Below are positions 22,833 through 34,580 of a stretch of DNA of 64,000 nucleotides, one piece after another (the first letter of the stretch is position 1; each line of letters opens with the position of its first letter). A program made the translations under genes and the position numbers. The stretch covers positions 427,501 to 491,500 of the forward strand of contig WAEK01000008.1 of assembly GCA_011634665.1 (NCBI GenBank), read 5' to 3'. The DNA comes from Mortierella sp. BCC40632. Its lineage: Eukaryota > Mortierellomycota > Mortierellomycetes > Mortierellales > Mortierellaceae. Below the pieces are notes generated by a model. It made no database searches, had not been told where the DNA came from, and worked only from the letters and a program-made list of their open reading frames with translations.

Positions 22833-22866
<34 letters not shown>
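22833..22866 (+). repeat. (CT)n microsatellite
   Basis: About 16 CT units start three bases after the stop codon of chitin deacetylase 1, inside its 3' UTR. Confidence 0.9.
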
Positions 22867-22869
<3 letters not shown>

Positions 22870-24016
22870 GAATGTCCAAGCAAACTATGAATCGCTCGGT
22901 TACAAAGACAAGGAGGGGGAGGGGGGTGAAATTCCCCTTGAAAAAGAGAGTGGGCTCCCACTCTCATTTCCATTTCCATCAACAACCCTATACTCCATCG
23001 CAAGCATATTTGCAGCATACTTACAGGCATACACCGATTATTTACGCTCTAGTTTTTTTTTCTTTTTTTTTTCCTATCTTGTTCTACCCAATTTCTTCCA
23101 CCATCGGCATTGTCCTTTGCTATCCATATATACAACATTCATTTATACATAAGATTGCGAAAAGGACAGAAGGAGAGAGTTTGGGACGGCTAATGTCATT
23201 CTACTAAAGACAAAAAAAAAAAAAAAAAGAAATTCCATCGTCTAAAAAAAAAAAAGCCTTTCAAAGCATCGATCTGTTTATTCCATCCGTATTTCTATCC
23301 CGTCCAACATGTGTCGTTGGTAAAAAGAGAATCCTACATGGCTGAAGAGTCCATGCTGCGCTATTGCGCAGGTATCAAATGACGGGCGCATTCTGAAAAC
23401 GAATCATGAACAGTGAAGTACACACTTTTGATAGTTGTCTAAAGATAAAGGCGTATGGTGTGTGTGTGGAAATGCAAGATGGGGCATGGATGCTGTTCCT
23501 ACTGAGGGCATCGCTCTATTGATCAATGCTAGTTGATTGAAGGCAGCGAGGAGGTGATGCCGTGGTGATGACAGGAAACTCTTCTTTAACAATCAGAGGG
23601 CCTACCTCCGAAAGGACGTTCTCTCTTTCTTTGTTCGCGCACACAACTATACTCAAATCGCGTTTGTTTCCTTTCTTCCTTCATTCTTCTGTCGTCGCCT
23701 TCCTTCTTTTTCTACCTTATTTTTTCTTTCTCTTTCTCTGGCGCTCTTTCACTATCAACCTCCACCTCCAGAAACAAGAGTAGCCTAAAAAGAGGGGAGG
23801 AGAGGAAAACTATCAATAAAACATGTAGGTAAGGTTCTACTTGTATCCCGTTGGTAGCCTACTATTCATGACTCCCTGACAAACGTGTTTTCTGTAAATT
23901 TATGAAGCTAATAGTTCGAGCAGTATCAATTACATAACTGGAAAAACAAAAAGTTGCAGCAGCAACTAGGTTTACAGATGTATGGCCAGCGATAATGAAC
24001 GAAGCAGTGACAGGAA
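22867..24016. other. Intergenic, no gene seen
   Basis: 1.15 kb downstream of chitin deacetylase 1 with T-runs near 23054 and 23065 and A-runs near 23211-23228 and 23245. I see no coding signal. Confidence 0.6.
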
Positions 24017-25018
24017 GTGGTAACAAAGAGCAACCGATACGTCTGCCCCAAGTTCCTTCAGAAGGTAAAACTCTTAGTCTTTTGTGTTCTAGTACTCTCC
24101 CTACATTTTGTTGAGGCTCTTTTGGAGGGTCATGCCCTGACTCTATTCTTTTATCAACCTACTTTTAACCAACTATATCAATCATTACCATCATCGCCTC
24201 AGCAACAGCATCAGCATGAACTAAAGCTCCATCAGCAACAAAAAAAAAAAAAAAAAAAAAAAAGGCAGCACCAGTTATGGCCCAAGGCAAGGGCAATACC
24301 GGCACATACTGTCCACGCCACTCTCCTCCACCACCCTTCACTTGTCTTCTGTAAAAGCCGACTCTTCAAAGAGATTCAAGGGTTGGGGATCGGGTTCACA
24401 ATGGAAACGTGGATTTAGTGGTGGAAACGGAGACTTTTTGATGAAAGGAAAGAGATCGAAGAAATGTGGAAACCCTTGGCATCCACGCTGTTATCCTCCT
24501 CAACGCCACGACCATGGGCATAAAGGCGGCCTGGCACATTTTTGGCCTATGATGCTGTTGGAGCTGAGCAAGTTAGGGCCTGGTGAGTGCTGTCTTCTCT
24601 TGCGTAGTAGTCAATGAATTAGAGGTTCCACATGTCGGGCTAACGCTTTTGGCATATTTCTCCATTTTCCTCTGGGTCCTTCTTCTACCTGCTTCGCCTT
24701 GAATCTTACCTAGGTCTCATACCACTTGCATCATTTAATGGAACTGGCTATCTCTATCCAGCCGCGGCCAGAGCGTCATAGCTATCCATAGTGCAGCGGT
24801 GAGCCGAGTCATGGAGAGAATCAAAAGTTGAAGATCGTAAAGTGATGAACGAATTCAATGGACTGGCGAGGGAACTCAGGGAGGCTGCATCGGCTATCCC
24901 TGTAGGAATTCACCAAGACTGGAACAAGATCTCTGCCACAATATGGAGCTATGTTACTGGAGCACCAACCCTAGGATACTATCACATGTACATTAAAGCA
25001 AAGATGTTGGATTTCTAG
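24017..25018 (+). pseudogene. Unrecognised broken gene (or gene with a homopolymer error)
   Basis: Three coding-like blocks occur in one order. Block 1 (24017-24239) has a signal-like hydrophobic stretch (KLLVFCVLVLSLHFVEALL) and then a Gln/His-rich segment. It runs into 24 A (24240-24263), after which the frame changes. Block 2 (24264-24582) encodes a Gly/Lys/Cys/His-rich segment with GWGSGSQWKRGFSGGNGDFL, CGNPWHPRCYPPQRHDHGHKGG and LAHFWPMMLLELSKLGPG. A clean intron 24583-24713 (GTGAGT...CTAG, phase 1) joins it to GLIPLASFNGTGYLYPAAARAS. That frame then meets TAG (24779) and TGA (24800), yet continues openly as VMNEFNGLARELREAASAIP through SYVTGAPTLGYYHMY to TAG 25018. I do not recognise the family. 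A frameshift at a homopolymer plus two stops suggests decay; a miscalled A-run or an unseen intron could restore part of it. Confidence 0.4.
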
Positions 25019-25376
25019 TCCTTTCGCTAGAAGCCTCTTATTTTTGATTTTTCCGACCGTTGCACCATCTGTCAATAATGGTACCGTCTCGGGACCAAAA
25101 ATGAAAAAGAGGAAATGAAACCTCAAGTGGAAAAAGACTCCCCTCTCTGCCCAATTGGGGCACCTTTTGCACTCTGATTCCCTCACCTCAACTCATTTCT
25201 TTCTTTCTTTTTTTTTTTTTGCTTTTCGCTCTTCAGTGGTAATATGAATGTATGCCTTTTCACTTTACTGTTCTATTCACTATAAGATATTATTTATTTA
25301 TTTTCTCTCTTTCTCTCTTTCTCTCTCGAGAGGTTATCCAACATCAATCAATAGGAGGAAAGAGAGATGCGCGCGT
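25019..25376. other. 3' spacer before the CTNNBL1 stop
   Basis: 358 nt with T-rich and CTTT runs (25199-25220, 25304-25327). It is the 3' UTR side of the minus-strand CTNNBL1 gene. No gene seen. Confidence 0.6.
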
Positions 25377-26910
25377 TCATAGCAAACCAAGCATGTACTC
25401 CGTAAACTCCCGGGCTTCCAAGGCCTCGAGAGCATCATCCTCTTCTTTCGAGAGATCCAAATCCATTTTCTGGTGATCATTACCCGACTCTTGGTTCTTG
25501 TCATCGACATCTAGTTCACCTTCTTCCTTGCTCGCAGAAGGAGCCTTGGATCGAGAAGCGTTAGGATCAATCACAACCGTGCCTCCTGTCAAACCATCCG
25601 ATCCAATCTGGGACAAAAGTTTGGTCCGCGCTGCTTCTGCCAGAGCTGTGTCTACCTCTAGTCCATCCAAGTATGCTGAAAGCATATACATTCCATTTTT
25701 TTTCCCCCCAATAGCATACCAAAGAGAAGAACGATGGTCAATCAATTGTCAAAAATGAACATTTCTCGTTTCCTCAAGAGATTCAAAGTATGCAATAAAT
25801 AAATAAATAAAAAAAAAAAAAAAAAAAAGGTACGCACCTTGAAGATTGCTCTTAATGTCATCCAGAGACTGTCCTCGTCGGTTCAGCAACATCCGGACTT
25901 TGGTCTTGATCTCACTCTCCTTCTCCTCAGATGACTCTGACTTGTCCGTCGTCGTTGACTTGACAGCTGAAATCTCCTTACCAGTCTCTCCGCCATCCTC
26001 TTCTCCATCCTCTTCAACTTCATTTCCAATATCCAAGTTCTCGGCACAGAGATGTGCAATGATCAAGTCGATCAGTTGCATCACGTAGAGTCCTGCATCC
26101 ATTCGTTCCAATGTCCTCAGCGCTTCTCGCTCCTCAATCTCGTCCTCATCCAGCTCCTTGTTCTCTTCAATCACACGTTCATCAAACGCACTCACTCGAG
26201 CCTCATATCCTTCTCGTAAATCCAAGAGTCTTTCCAGTTTTGCATAGTCTTCCTCTGTAAACTTTCGAACCACACGAAGTCGATGTCCAGACTCGAGGGG
26301 CAAATTCCGTACAAGGGATGCCATGATGCCAATAATGTGTTCTTCTTCCTCAACTTCTGAGAAGGATTTGTATTGCTTCTTAAGCTTTTCGACACCCTGT
26401 TCCATGTACGCCGAAAAAATAGGGAAAGAAAAAAAAAAAAGGGTTCCCAGTCAATGAACAACTCAAAATGGCAAAGGCTATTGTCCACACCCAAACGTCA
26501 ATGAAGAAGAAAAAAAAATTCAGTCCAACTTACCTTTCTCGTAAAGATGGAGAACAGAGTCTTCAAACCCTTGATCTCAACAAATCTCAGACAATTGGCC
26601 GTACCGGCCTTGGTGGACATGGCATAATCCAGAACTTTGACAGCACGAATCCGAGCCATTTTCTTTTCCTTGATCATAATCACCATCAACTCGATTCCTT
26701 CGCCCTCGAGAAAGAATCGTTTGTTGGATTTCTCTTGTAAGGCAGAGCAGAGTGCGTCAAAGAGATTCTCCATCATCTCAATCTCGTCCGGATCCTTGGG
26801 ATCCTTGCGTCGATATGCGGACAGAAATTGCAAGAGTTCATCCATTCCTCCCAATTCACCCAGCTTCTTGCGATTTTCTAATGAGTAGAGGTAAGAGATT
26901 CACAGGAATA

Positions 26911-26945
<35 letters not shown>

Positions 26946-28461
26946 TATCAGGTGTCTAGTTCACCTAAAAACGCTACGGCGCCTCTTTGGTGGCCTTGTT
27001 CAAGATCTATCAAACCAGTCAAAAGTCATTCTTACCTGGGCTTGTCTGCATCAAGATTGCCAAAATCTCACTGCAGTACTGCTTATTGGAATCAAAGGCC
27101 TTGGCCTTTAACCGCTTTAACAACCAAGGCAACAGTTCACTCTTTTCAACAATCGTCTTGGCAAGTTGCATGTCGATCGAGGTCAGGTTTTCATAGATGG
27201 CCAATGTATTGAAAATACCCTGTCGATCATTCGCCTCGGATTCATCCAGTCGTTGCAAGGTTTGAACCAAAAGTTCCAAGAGTCCTTCCTTGACCAATGC
27301 TCCAACAAAGATTTTCATTCCCTCAGTATTGCTGCTCCTGATGTCGCTCTGTTCATCGGCTTGGTCGTCCTCGTCGTCCTCTTCCAGATCAAGTACTTCT
27401 TCATCTGTGAGTTCCTTGAGAAGCTCAATGGTATCAATGGCGATGTCTGGGTTTTCGTGTGATAGGAGTGAGAGGATGGAAGAGATGGTATTGAGTTCAA
27501 TCATGACTGGGTAGAATCTAGGTGCCTGTGTCATGGCCATCAGATGCTTGATTTCCTCATCCAGATCCATTTCTGACTCCATAAACCTATTTTTTTTTTT
27601 TTTTTTTTTTTTTTGGTAACCATTGAGATATGAGGAAGTCAATACCAAAATCAAGTTCATTAAGAATGCATTCAAGCAAATGAAAAGAAAGGTAGAATTA
27701 CTTTGTGGGTTCATCCGGATATTTCACGCGCATGTCCTGGTTCTTATTGATGGCCTTTTCAAACTTTAGAATCATCTTTCGGACTGCATGCATATCAAAC
27801 CGTTCCTGAATATCCAGAGAGGAGGGGCGGGGTGGGGGGGTGGGGAGATATGAAGAGAGATCAGTATCAGTCTGCCAAAGCTCATCAAGGTGAATAACAG
27901 TAACAAATAGTTTATTCGAAGTCCCATGGAGTGTTCAACTCCTTTTGTTACCTCGTTGGGATCCAGATCATCCACATAGTCCAAGATATCTTTTTGATCG
28001 GTGGTCAGACCATCACCGAAGAAGCGGTCATCCTCTTCTTCTTCGTCTGGGTTGGCAATCCCAGAGTCAGTCTCCTCATCCTGTTCATCCTCGATCGAAA
28101 CAGTTCTTCGTTTGCTTGAACCAGCTTCTCCGCCATTGCTGGATGGACCAACTTCGAATTTGCGTCCCGTTAGTTCCTCATAACTGGTATGTCGTGCTGT
28201 CTTGCGATAAATCTCGTCTGGCGAGACTAGTTTCCGTTTGGTGCCACTCTTGCTTGCTGGAGCTGTTGGTGTCTATTTGCATTTGGAAACAAAAAGACTT
28301 GGTGAGCTCATTGTAGTTGAAAGCCCAGGCATGTTCAATGTGATGAAGACAAGGAGAAAAATAAAATAATCGCCAAGTCCACCCTCGGTCATTTATGCTT
28401 GTTCTCATTTCGGGTGAATGGAGGTGCCATGAGATACCTTGAAGATGCTGTCGATATCCAT
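25377..28461 (-). CDS. CTNNBL1: Beta-catenin-like protein 1 (spliceosome-associated)
   Basis: Seven exons on the minus strand: 28461-28438, 28272-27952, 27805-27702, 27586-27036, 26877-26534, 26396-25838 and 25675-25377. All are GT-AG with matching phases, giving 733 residues. Human CTNNBL1 hallmarks are clear: KMILKFEKAINKNQDMRVKYPD, KFMESEMDLDEEI, LLKRLKAKAFDSNKQYCSEI, ENRKKLGELGGMDELLQFLS, EMMENLFDALCSAL, REKKM-like IKEKKMARIRAVKVLDYAMS and LASLVRNL-like text. The body is armadillo/HEAT-type alpha-alpha repeats. It associates with the Prp19/CDC5L complex in the nucleus and binds NLS-containing spliceosome factors. The N-terminus is acidic with a KSGTKRK basic patch. Compared with about 563 human residues it has acidic insertions (EEDDEDDQADEQSD; EVEEDGEEDGGETG). 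ATG 28461 was chosen because it gives MDIDSIFK; an in-frame ATG at 28602 would add 47 residues. Confidence 0.92.
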
Positions 28462-29057
28462 GTCCACGCTCTTTGGACGTTGTAAAGAGTAGGTTGAAAA
28501 TGAAGAGGTGTTTCCTCTAATGGCGACGGTGCACAAAGTAAAGCGCGCCTCTGTGGCTTGGAAGATGCCTCTGAGCATGTGGGGCGATGTACTTTCGCCC
28601 ATGATTCCTGTCCCCCTCCTTCCATCGACCCATTCGCCATTGTTGTTTATCGTGGGTGCCGGAACTCCTCTCTCTCAAACAAAACAAACAAACTCAAGGG
28701 TGTCCACCTATAGCCCTTCTCGACCAACGAAAAGTAAAGTCTCTATCAAGCTTCTTGACTACCCTCTGACTTTTGAGGAAAAAATCAAGGCCACAGAGGA
28801 ACGAGTTGGCTTCGCGTCATTCGCCCAGGATTGACTTGGCCTAGTAGCAAATAACCCTTTTATAGCATAAAAATTGGAGTCTTTATCTTTTAATATTTTT
28901 CGGGGAGTCTATAGAAGACAGCTATCTGATCCATTCGGTATTTGAACGCTTCAGAAAAAAAAAAGAAAGGAAGAAAAAGAAAGAAAGAAAGAAAGAAAGG
29001 TATTGCTTAATCTTTCATCAAACTTTCTAGGCCATATTCCTTTGTTGTTGTAGCTCT
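28462..29057. other. Spacer between GST stop and CTNNBL1 start
   Basis: 596 nt, both neighbours on the minus strand. It contains A/G-rich runs at 28954-29000 (AAAG units) near the GST 3' end and otherwise unremarkable sequence. Region 28462-28602 is open in frame with CTNNBL1 and could be an N-terminal extension. Confidence 0.55.
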
Positions 29058-30098
29058 TTAAAAGTTCAAGAGAGTCTTGTTGACCGTATCGTAGGCCTTC
29101 CACAAATCCGAAGCCTTCCACTTGGCATACTTGGGGTCCTTCTCCAATGCATCATACACAGCAAAAATAGCAGGGGTCTTTTCACGCGAAATGATACGGT
29201 CACCCGAGATCGAAATCAAATTGTCAATAGAAGTGGCCGTCTTGATATCCGCCAATGTCAACTAGTTCAAATGAGGAGAGAAGCCCAAATGTTATCGGGT
29301 CAATTGAGTGCAATTGCTTCGCGTCGACACGAACAGATTCTCCATACAGAAACGATAAAACATGTCTCACAGCTTCCTTTGACTGCATACCTTGTCGCCA
29401 ACGTAGTGGCCATTGGCGCCATTCGCCTGGAGAATGCGCTCGTGGTACTCGGCCCACTCGGGAACAATCGTCGAGAGGTAGATCTCCTTCATTTGCTCAA
29501 AGTGTTCCTTGGGAGCTCGGACAACAGTCGTGACGAGCTTGTCGAAGACAGCCTGAGTGTTGCTATGACACATCTTGATCATTTGCTGTTCCCAAAGATT
29601 CTCTCCTGCAAGACCCAGCTTTTCGGCAAAGAAAAACTCGATCGTGCTCAACTCGGACAATTCGAGGATCTCGTTCGACTTGGTCTCAATGTAGAGAACG
29701 GGCATGGTTGCAAAAGGAGTCGATGACTTGTCACTTGGCCATGACTATTTTTTGAGCAAACAAAAGATTAAAGTATTAGGACGCGTGGTTTGAATCAATA
29801 TGACACGACTCATATGAACTTCCCCTCCCCTCTTGTCCATGTGGAGACGTGATCTTACACCAGGGCTTTGGAAATGAGACTCAAGTCCATTCTTGGAGAT
29901 GGCATCGTCAATGTAACTGACGGACGAGTGTGTAAACTCGTACTCGAGATCCGACATGGCGAGCATGGCTCGGAGACCGGTCAGGACACCATGGAAGGGG
30001 AAGTAGAGCAGCTTGTACTTGTTGTCTTTGGCAGACGCTGCCTCGGACATGGCCTGGAACGAGAGGTTCTTAGTGGCTGGAAGAGTGCTTGCGGTCAT
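29058..30098 (-). CDS. Glutathione S-transferase-like protein
   Basis: Three exons (30098-29859, 29744-29391, 29261-29058) give 265 residues. The N-terminal thioredoxin-like part reads YKLLYFPFHGVLTGLRAMLAMSD (about 27-49) and then SWPSDKSSTPFATMPVLYIETKS with the cis-Pro TMPVL, followed by ELSELSTIEFFFAEKLGL (the ES-like glutathione site appears as ELSTIE). The helical C-terminal domain contains GHYVGDKLTLADIKTATSID, equivalent to the N-capping box (GdxxtlaDi) of GST folds. GSTs conjugate glutathione to electrophiles in the cytosol; this divergent fungal class has no assigned substrate. The intron-1 donor GGT|GTAAGA at 29859 was chosen over a GT two bases earlier because only it keeps frame. 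ATG 30098 was taken; M17 is an alternative start. A TATA box lies about 124 nt upstream. Confidence 0.85.
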
Positions 30099-30221
30099 TG
30101 CGTTGATCACGAGAAGATGCCTTAGTGAGATAAATGTGAAAGAGAAGAGAGAGAAAGAGAAAGAGAGAGAGGAGAAGAGTTGCTTGTGTTTTGAAGGGTA
30201 TCTTCCTAAGAGCAGTTGTTG

Positions 30222-30229
30222 TATTTATA
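30222..30229 (-). promoter_or_regulatory. TATA box (TATAAATA) of the GST gene
   Basis: TATAAATA on the minus strand, about 124 nt upstream of ATG 30098. A GA-rich (minus: TC-rich) stretch at about 30138-30180 lies between it and the start, as in fungal core promoters. Confidence 0.6.
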
Positions 30230-32317
30230 CGACAATCGCTCAAATATTGGATCCGTTAATGTTTTCTAAGTTGAGTGAGAATGGGAGAGGGAACAAGGGA
30301 GAGGGAGAGGGAGATCCATCCCAGCGTCGTGAACTATGCTTTTCACGCACGGACGGGAGTTAGTTTAGATTTACTGCGCAGACTTCAGTCCACAAAAACG
30401 CGGCGTGTCTGAATTGCTCTTGATTTGTTTGCGCAAAGCTGGGAAACCATGAGTGGAATGGAAGGGTTTCCCCTTTTGGCTACAGATTCCGAGAAATCCG
30501 CACCTCCTTGCATCCAAGCACGGGGAAAGTGATATCATTTGACGGAACAGTCGTCGACTCATCGGAGGGCCTATTCTCATCCCCACAAAGACTTGATTAA
30601 TAAGTCATCTTCTGACGTCTCTACGCTCAATCATGTCTCTCTTCTCTCGTTGGAGAGAATAAGGTCAATCGAGCAAGGATGCAGGCTCATCGATTGACAT
30701 AGCTTGTAGCGAATGCCTAATAGGAGTCGATTAGTTTTTTTTTTTCTTTTTAGGAAGACCCCTTCTTTGCTTTTTCGACTCTTCACTTGAAATTTCGCCT
30801 CGCGTTCTTCAAATCTACTCTGTTCTTCCTAGGCAAGCTACAGGTATCGACTCATTCTACCACGCCAAATGACTCTCTATCTAGATTAGGGCACTTCCAT
30901 TTTGCAGCAAGCAGTCGCGCTCTACTTGTCGACTTCTAGGATCCTAGTAGAAAATTTAGAGTGTGAGTACAGTTCACATATCTAAACTTTTGCCAACTGG
31001 GGCATGTTGGGAGTCTCAACTGTTGATTTTTTTTCTTTTGCAATCCTTTCGTAGGGGCGATCTTTCAACGCCTGCTGACAAATTTCCTGGGGATGGGGCC
31101 CTGGATTTGTGTCTCAAGAGATCAAACACCAAATTTCAAAATGGTTGCACTAACTCCATGTAACTTTTCGGTTCTCAATTTCACCTTTAGAACCTTGTGA
31201 GTTTCTTGTTCTCAATCCCATGCACTAATTCAGTGTAAAAGTGGAAGTGTGCGTGAATAAGGGTGCTAACAGAAATGTGAGAGTAAACTCATTCATATCC
31301 AGTTCTCTAAAGCTTTTTTTTTTTTTTTTTTTTTTTTTGCTGGTGCCGTAGAACTCTCACTTCCGACCTCTTGTACCAGTCATCGAAATAAATGTGGCAA
31401 TGAGCTCTTTAATAAGCGCTACTAACTAGATCACTTCGCGGGATTTGAGAGTGAGTTTGAGTCTATTTAGGATAGCTAGAGCAGAACAGCAGCGAAGGGG
31501 ATCCAGTGTATCTAACTCTCGTGCTTCAAAAAAAAAGTGTTCGTGAAGTGAGTATGGGAGGAACCCAACTGCGAGGGAGCGTAAGCCACTATAGATCACG
31601 TGTAGAATCTAGCCGTGCCAGGAAAGGGTTTTAGATTCGCCTCGAGTGCTCTCTTGGAACAGTCTCTCCAGAATTTAGCAGAAGTATGGCTCGAGTAGAA
31701 AAAAAAACGATCCGACTAGAGTGGATGCTTACAGTTTGGGCAGACCACCCATCCATCGATCAAACGAGCAGGAAACCAGGGAGGGCGACTACAGCATATC
31801 TTTAGACATCCATCAACATCCCTGTTAATGCAATCGTTCACTGGACCCTTTTCTCTTTTCAGTTCCTTCTTGGTCTCTTTCTCTGGGATGAAGTTTGGTG
31901 GAAGGATTTGAGAGAGATCTGAATGGACTGCCAACTTACCATCACCACATTGCATGGCATCACTCTGATGGATCGGAACAAAAAGAGACGGCAATCATCA
32001 ATTTTTCGATAAAAAAAAAAAAAAGATCAGATCATCACCCTGATGCGCCGAGAAAAGGATCTAGGACCTGATTGTTCTATTGAACGAGCATCCTCTCACA
32101 GCAAAGATCATCTGGCGAGACTATTTCAAGGATCAACCCATCCGATCGTTTCTGTGAAAACAGTCGACAAGAGATATCATCTCCCCGTCAAACTGGTTAC
32201 TGGAACTGGAGGAACAAAAAAAAAAAAAAAAAAAAAAAGCTCCTTATCGACTCTCCTTATTAACCACTGGATCCACCAAAATCGTGCCCTGCACCTTTGC
32301 CCCTTTCGAACTAGAAG
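30230..32317. other. Divergent intergenic region, mostly featureless
   Basis: 2.1 kb between the GST and eL34 starts. It holds a T-run at about 31315-31338, an A-run at 32010-32023, an A21-type run at 32217-32238 and one short minus-strand frame (31716-31994, listed separately). No tRNA or rRNA pattern was seen. Confidence 0.6.
31716..31994 (-). CDS. Small Cys-rich open frame, uncertain
   Basis: A 92-codon frame with a Lys/Glu-rich middle and a cysteine-rich end (CINRDVDGCLKICC, then VVCPNCKHPL). The NRDVDGCLKI text loosely resembles the NRDvNaalNI signature near the end of TnpB/Fanzor-like and related transposon proteins found in these fungi, but the flanking metal-binding cysteines are not in the usual order and nothing upstream extends it. 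It may be a remnant, a real small protein or chance. Confidence 0.2.
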   Translation of the reverse strand: MPSLFVPIHQSDAMQCGDGKLAVHSDLSQILPPNFIPEKETKKELKREKGPVNDCINRDVDGCLKICCSRPPWFPARLIDGWVVCPNCKHPL

Positions 32318-33288
32318 ATGGCTCAGCGTCTCACCTACCGCCGTCGTTTGTCCTACAACACCAAGTCCAACAGGACTCGCGTCGTCAAGACCCCCGGTGG
32401 TCGCTTGACTTGGCTCTACGAGAAGAAGCCCGGCACTGCCCCCAAGTGCGGTGACTGCGGTGTTGCTCTTCCCGGTGTAAGTTGCCCGTTTCTACCTACA
32501 GGCTTCGTCGTTTTATATAATCTGTACAGGATCCGACACGACCATACCTACGCAACACGAGTCTACAGGAATAATACAGTCTATGACTTCAGAAGCGATG
32601 AGAAGCCCTTCTATTGAAATGACCCTTCATTCAGGATGAGAACCCGCAATCACTCTTTTCATCAGCCCATCAGCTCATCGACTTGTTCGTCATCACCAAG
32701 TGGGCCTTTGTGGAGTCAGGCAGCAGTAAAAATACCGCTGTCTGGTTAACTCTGACTCGATCAAACCATGGACAGCGTATTGAGGATCATTCTACTAGAG
32801 GATAAGGAATGCAACTCCTACACTTTTTCCATACGAACCGTGCACATTTGCAGAGGCGCTCCTCCCTCAGCGTTCGACCGTTGGAGTAAAAGTCATTTTA
32901 TGAGCTCAGACACACATTTCCTTGCCACTCCTACTGGAAGCTTCCCCCCAACATTCTTTCGACAAGTCTTTGTCAACGACCTCACAGGACATTGCATATT
33001 ATCCAGGATAATCCTACCTCTATAGAGTTGACTGATCATAACGGTGTATCTGACATCTTCTGCTTTTTTTTTCCCTCTCCTTCACAGATCCCTGCTCTTC
33101 GCCCCACCGAGTACGCTCGCATCTCCAAGCGTCAGAAGACCGTCAACCGTGCCTATGGTGGCTCGCGTTGCGCCAACTGCGTTCGTGACAGAATTGTCCG
33201 CGCCTTCTTGATTGAGGAGCAAAAGATCGTCAAGAAGGTCATCAAGGCCCAGGCCAAGTCTGCCAAGCCCGTCAAGGCTAAGAAGTAA
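32318..33288 (+). CDS. RPL34: 60S ribosomal protein eL34
   Basis: Two exons (32318-32476 and 33088-33288) give 119 residues, the usual length. The start [19 protein letters not shown] and the segment [20 protein letters not shown] are nearly diagnostic. Two CxxC pairs (CGDC at about 46-49, CANC at about 84-87) match the eL34 zinc-binding pattern. The basic C-terminal helix ends in KAKK. eL34 is a structural component of the large subunit. The single 611-nt intron sits after PG, one codon before IPALRP. Large introns early in ribosomal protein genes are common in fungi. It is convergent with DPH3, with 468 nt between stops. Confidence 0.96.
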
Positions 33289-33756
33289 AAAAAAAAAAAA
33301 ATATTATTTCTTTTTTTTTTTTTTCAGCCCTTTCAGCATTTGCACCGATTTGGACCGAGACCCAACTTCCCCCCTCCCCCAAAAAGGAAAAGACCCAACC
33401 TTCGATCTACACAACGCGCCGGATTAAAACAAACAAAAAAAAAAAAAAAAAAGAAAGGAAGAAAGAGAGGAAGAAAGGAAGAGGCTCTTTGCATGGTGAT
33501 TGCTTTGGTATGTGTTTACTCTGTATTCTGTGACCGAGAGTATGTTCTACCAGAGATGTGACTAGAACGAGAGAGGCCGCTTTTATTGGAATCAAGAGGA
33601 ATTCTTTTAGATATGCAAATGTACGAATGATTGGGGAATATTTAGAGTTGCTCTAGGGGGTGAATGAACAACAACCTCTGGAGCATCAACAACTTGAGGA
33701 TGAAAGGGAAGGGGGGACGTCCAGTTTTTTTTTTTTTTTTTTTTTTTTTTTTGTAT
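33289..33756. other. Convergent 3' spacer
   Basis: 468 nt between the eL34 and DPH3 stops. It contains A/T homopolymers at 33286-33300, 33311-33324, 33435-33452 and a run of about 28 T at 33725-33752 immediately next to the DPH3 stop. No gene seen. Confidence 0.7.
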
Positions 33757-33958
33757 TTAAGCGGCGACGACCTCAACCTCGGGAAGAGTATCGGCCAGTT
33801 TGGTCATAACAAAAGTGGAGTCCTCGTCATCCTCGCCCGCAAAGTCATCCTGTGGAGAAGAGCATAGAAAGGAATGGGTTAGGGAAAAAAAAAAAAAAAA
33901 AAAAAAAAAATATGGTTGATCCACGTGCATGTGGAGTAAGTAAGGTGGACGACATTGA

Positions 33959-34012
<54 letters not shown>

Positions 34013-34580
34013 CTGGGTCATAGATCACACGGATCAAGAGAGAGCAGCTGGGGCACCGAGCGATATCCTCGCCATCCTGTAGCTCTTCCTATTACAGAAA
34101 GAGCGAAGAGAGATAGAAAGAGAGAGAGGCAGAGAGTCATTAGGAGGCGCAGAAATCACTCTTTAGCATTGACTGCGCCGAACATACCCTGCGGGGGGAG
34201 AGAAAGAACCATCCTACTTACCTTTGTGATCTGGAAGCGATCCCCGCACGGACATGGGTAAAAGTAAAGCTCCTCATCCTCATCGTACTCAAAATCCTAA
34301 GGTCATCGTAATATACATGGCAGCACCATGGGTAACAGAGGAATGAGTCCATCTAGGTTGCTATCCATGCGGGACAGAGAGTGCCACACAGCCACAGGTT
34401 CGGCATAAAACATTGTGAAGAAAAAAATAGGACATGATCGAGACCCGAAGGACATGTTTCGTTTCTTTTTCTCTTTTTGTTCCATTGTCCTGAATTCTGT
34501 TTTGGGCCAAGGGGGTGAGTTTGCCCTCCCGTTTCGCCCATTGTTACCTCAATTTCGATTTCGTCGTAGAAGGAGGCCAT
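33757..34580 (-). CDS. DPH3: DPH3/Kti11 CSL zinc-finger protein
   Basis: Four very short exons (34580-34548, 34296-34222, 34088-34014, 33849-33757; 33, 75, 75 and 93 nt) give 91 residues, all phase 0. Sequence [20 protein letters not shown], then [15 protein letters not shown] and [19 protein letters not shown], is the CSL-type zinc finger. C26, C28, C48 and C51 bind one iron or zinc, and the name-giving CSL tripeptide is at 51-53. DPH3 delivers electrons to the Dph1-Dph2 radical enzyme in diphthamide synthesis on eEF2, and also serves Elongator-dependent tRNA wobble uridine modification. The intron after exon 3 begins with a long (TC)n tract (33961-34008 as GA on the plus strand) only a few bases after the 5' splice site. 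The acidic C-terminal tail is poorly conserved in the family. Confidence 0.95.
33961..34008. repeat. (GA)24 microsatellite inside a DPH3 intron
   Basis: A pure GA run on the plus strand. On the DPH3 transcript it is (UC)n starting about six bases after the GTATGT donor at 34013. Confidence 0.9.

Noticed and set aside
32477..33087. Possible snoRNA in the eL34 intron
   Set aside because: Ribosomal-protein introns often host snoRNAs, but I found no convincing C/D boxes with paired ends nor an H/ACA hinge.
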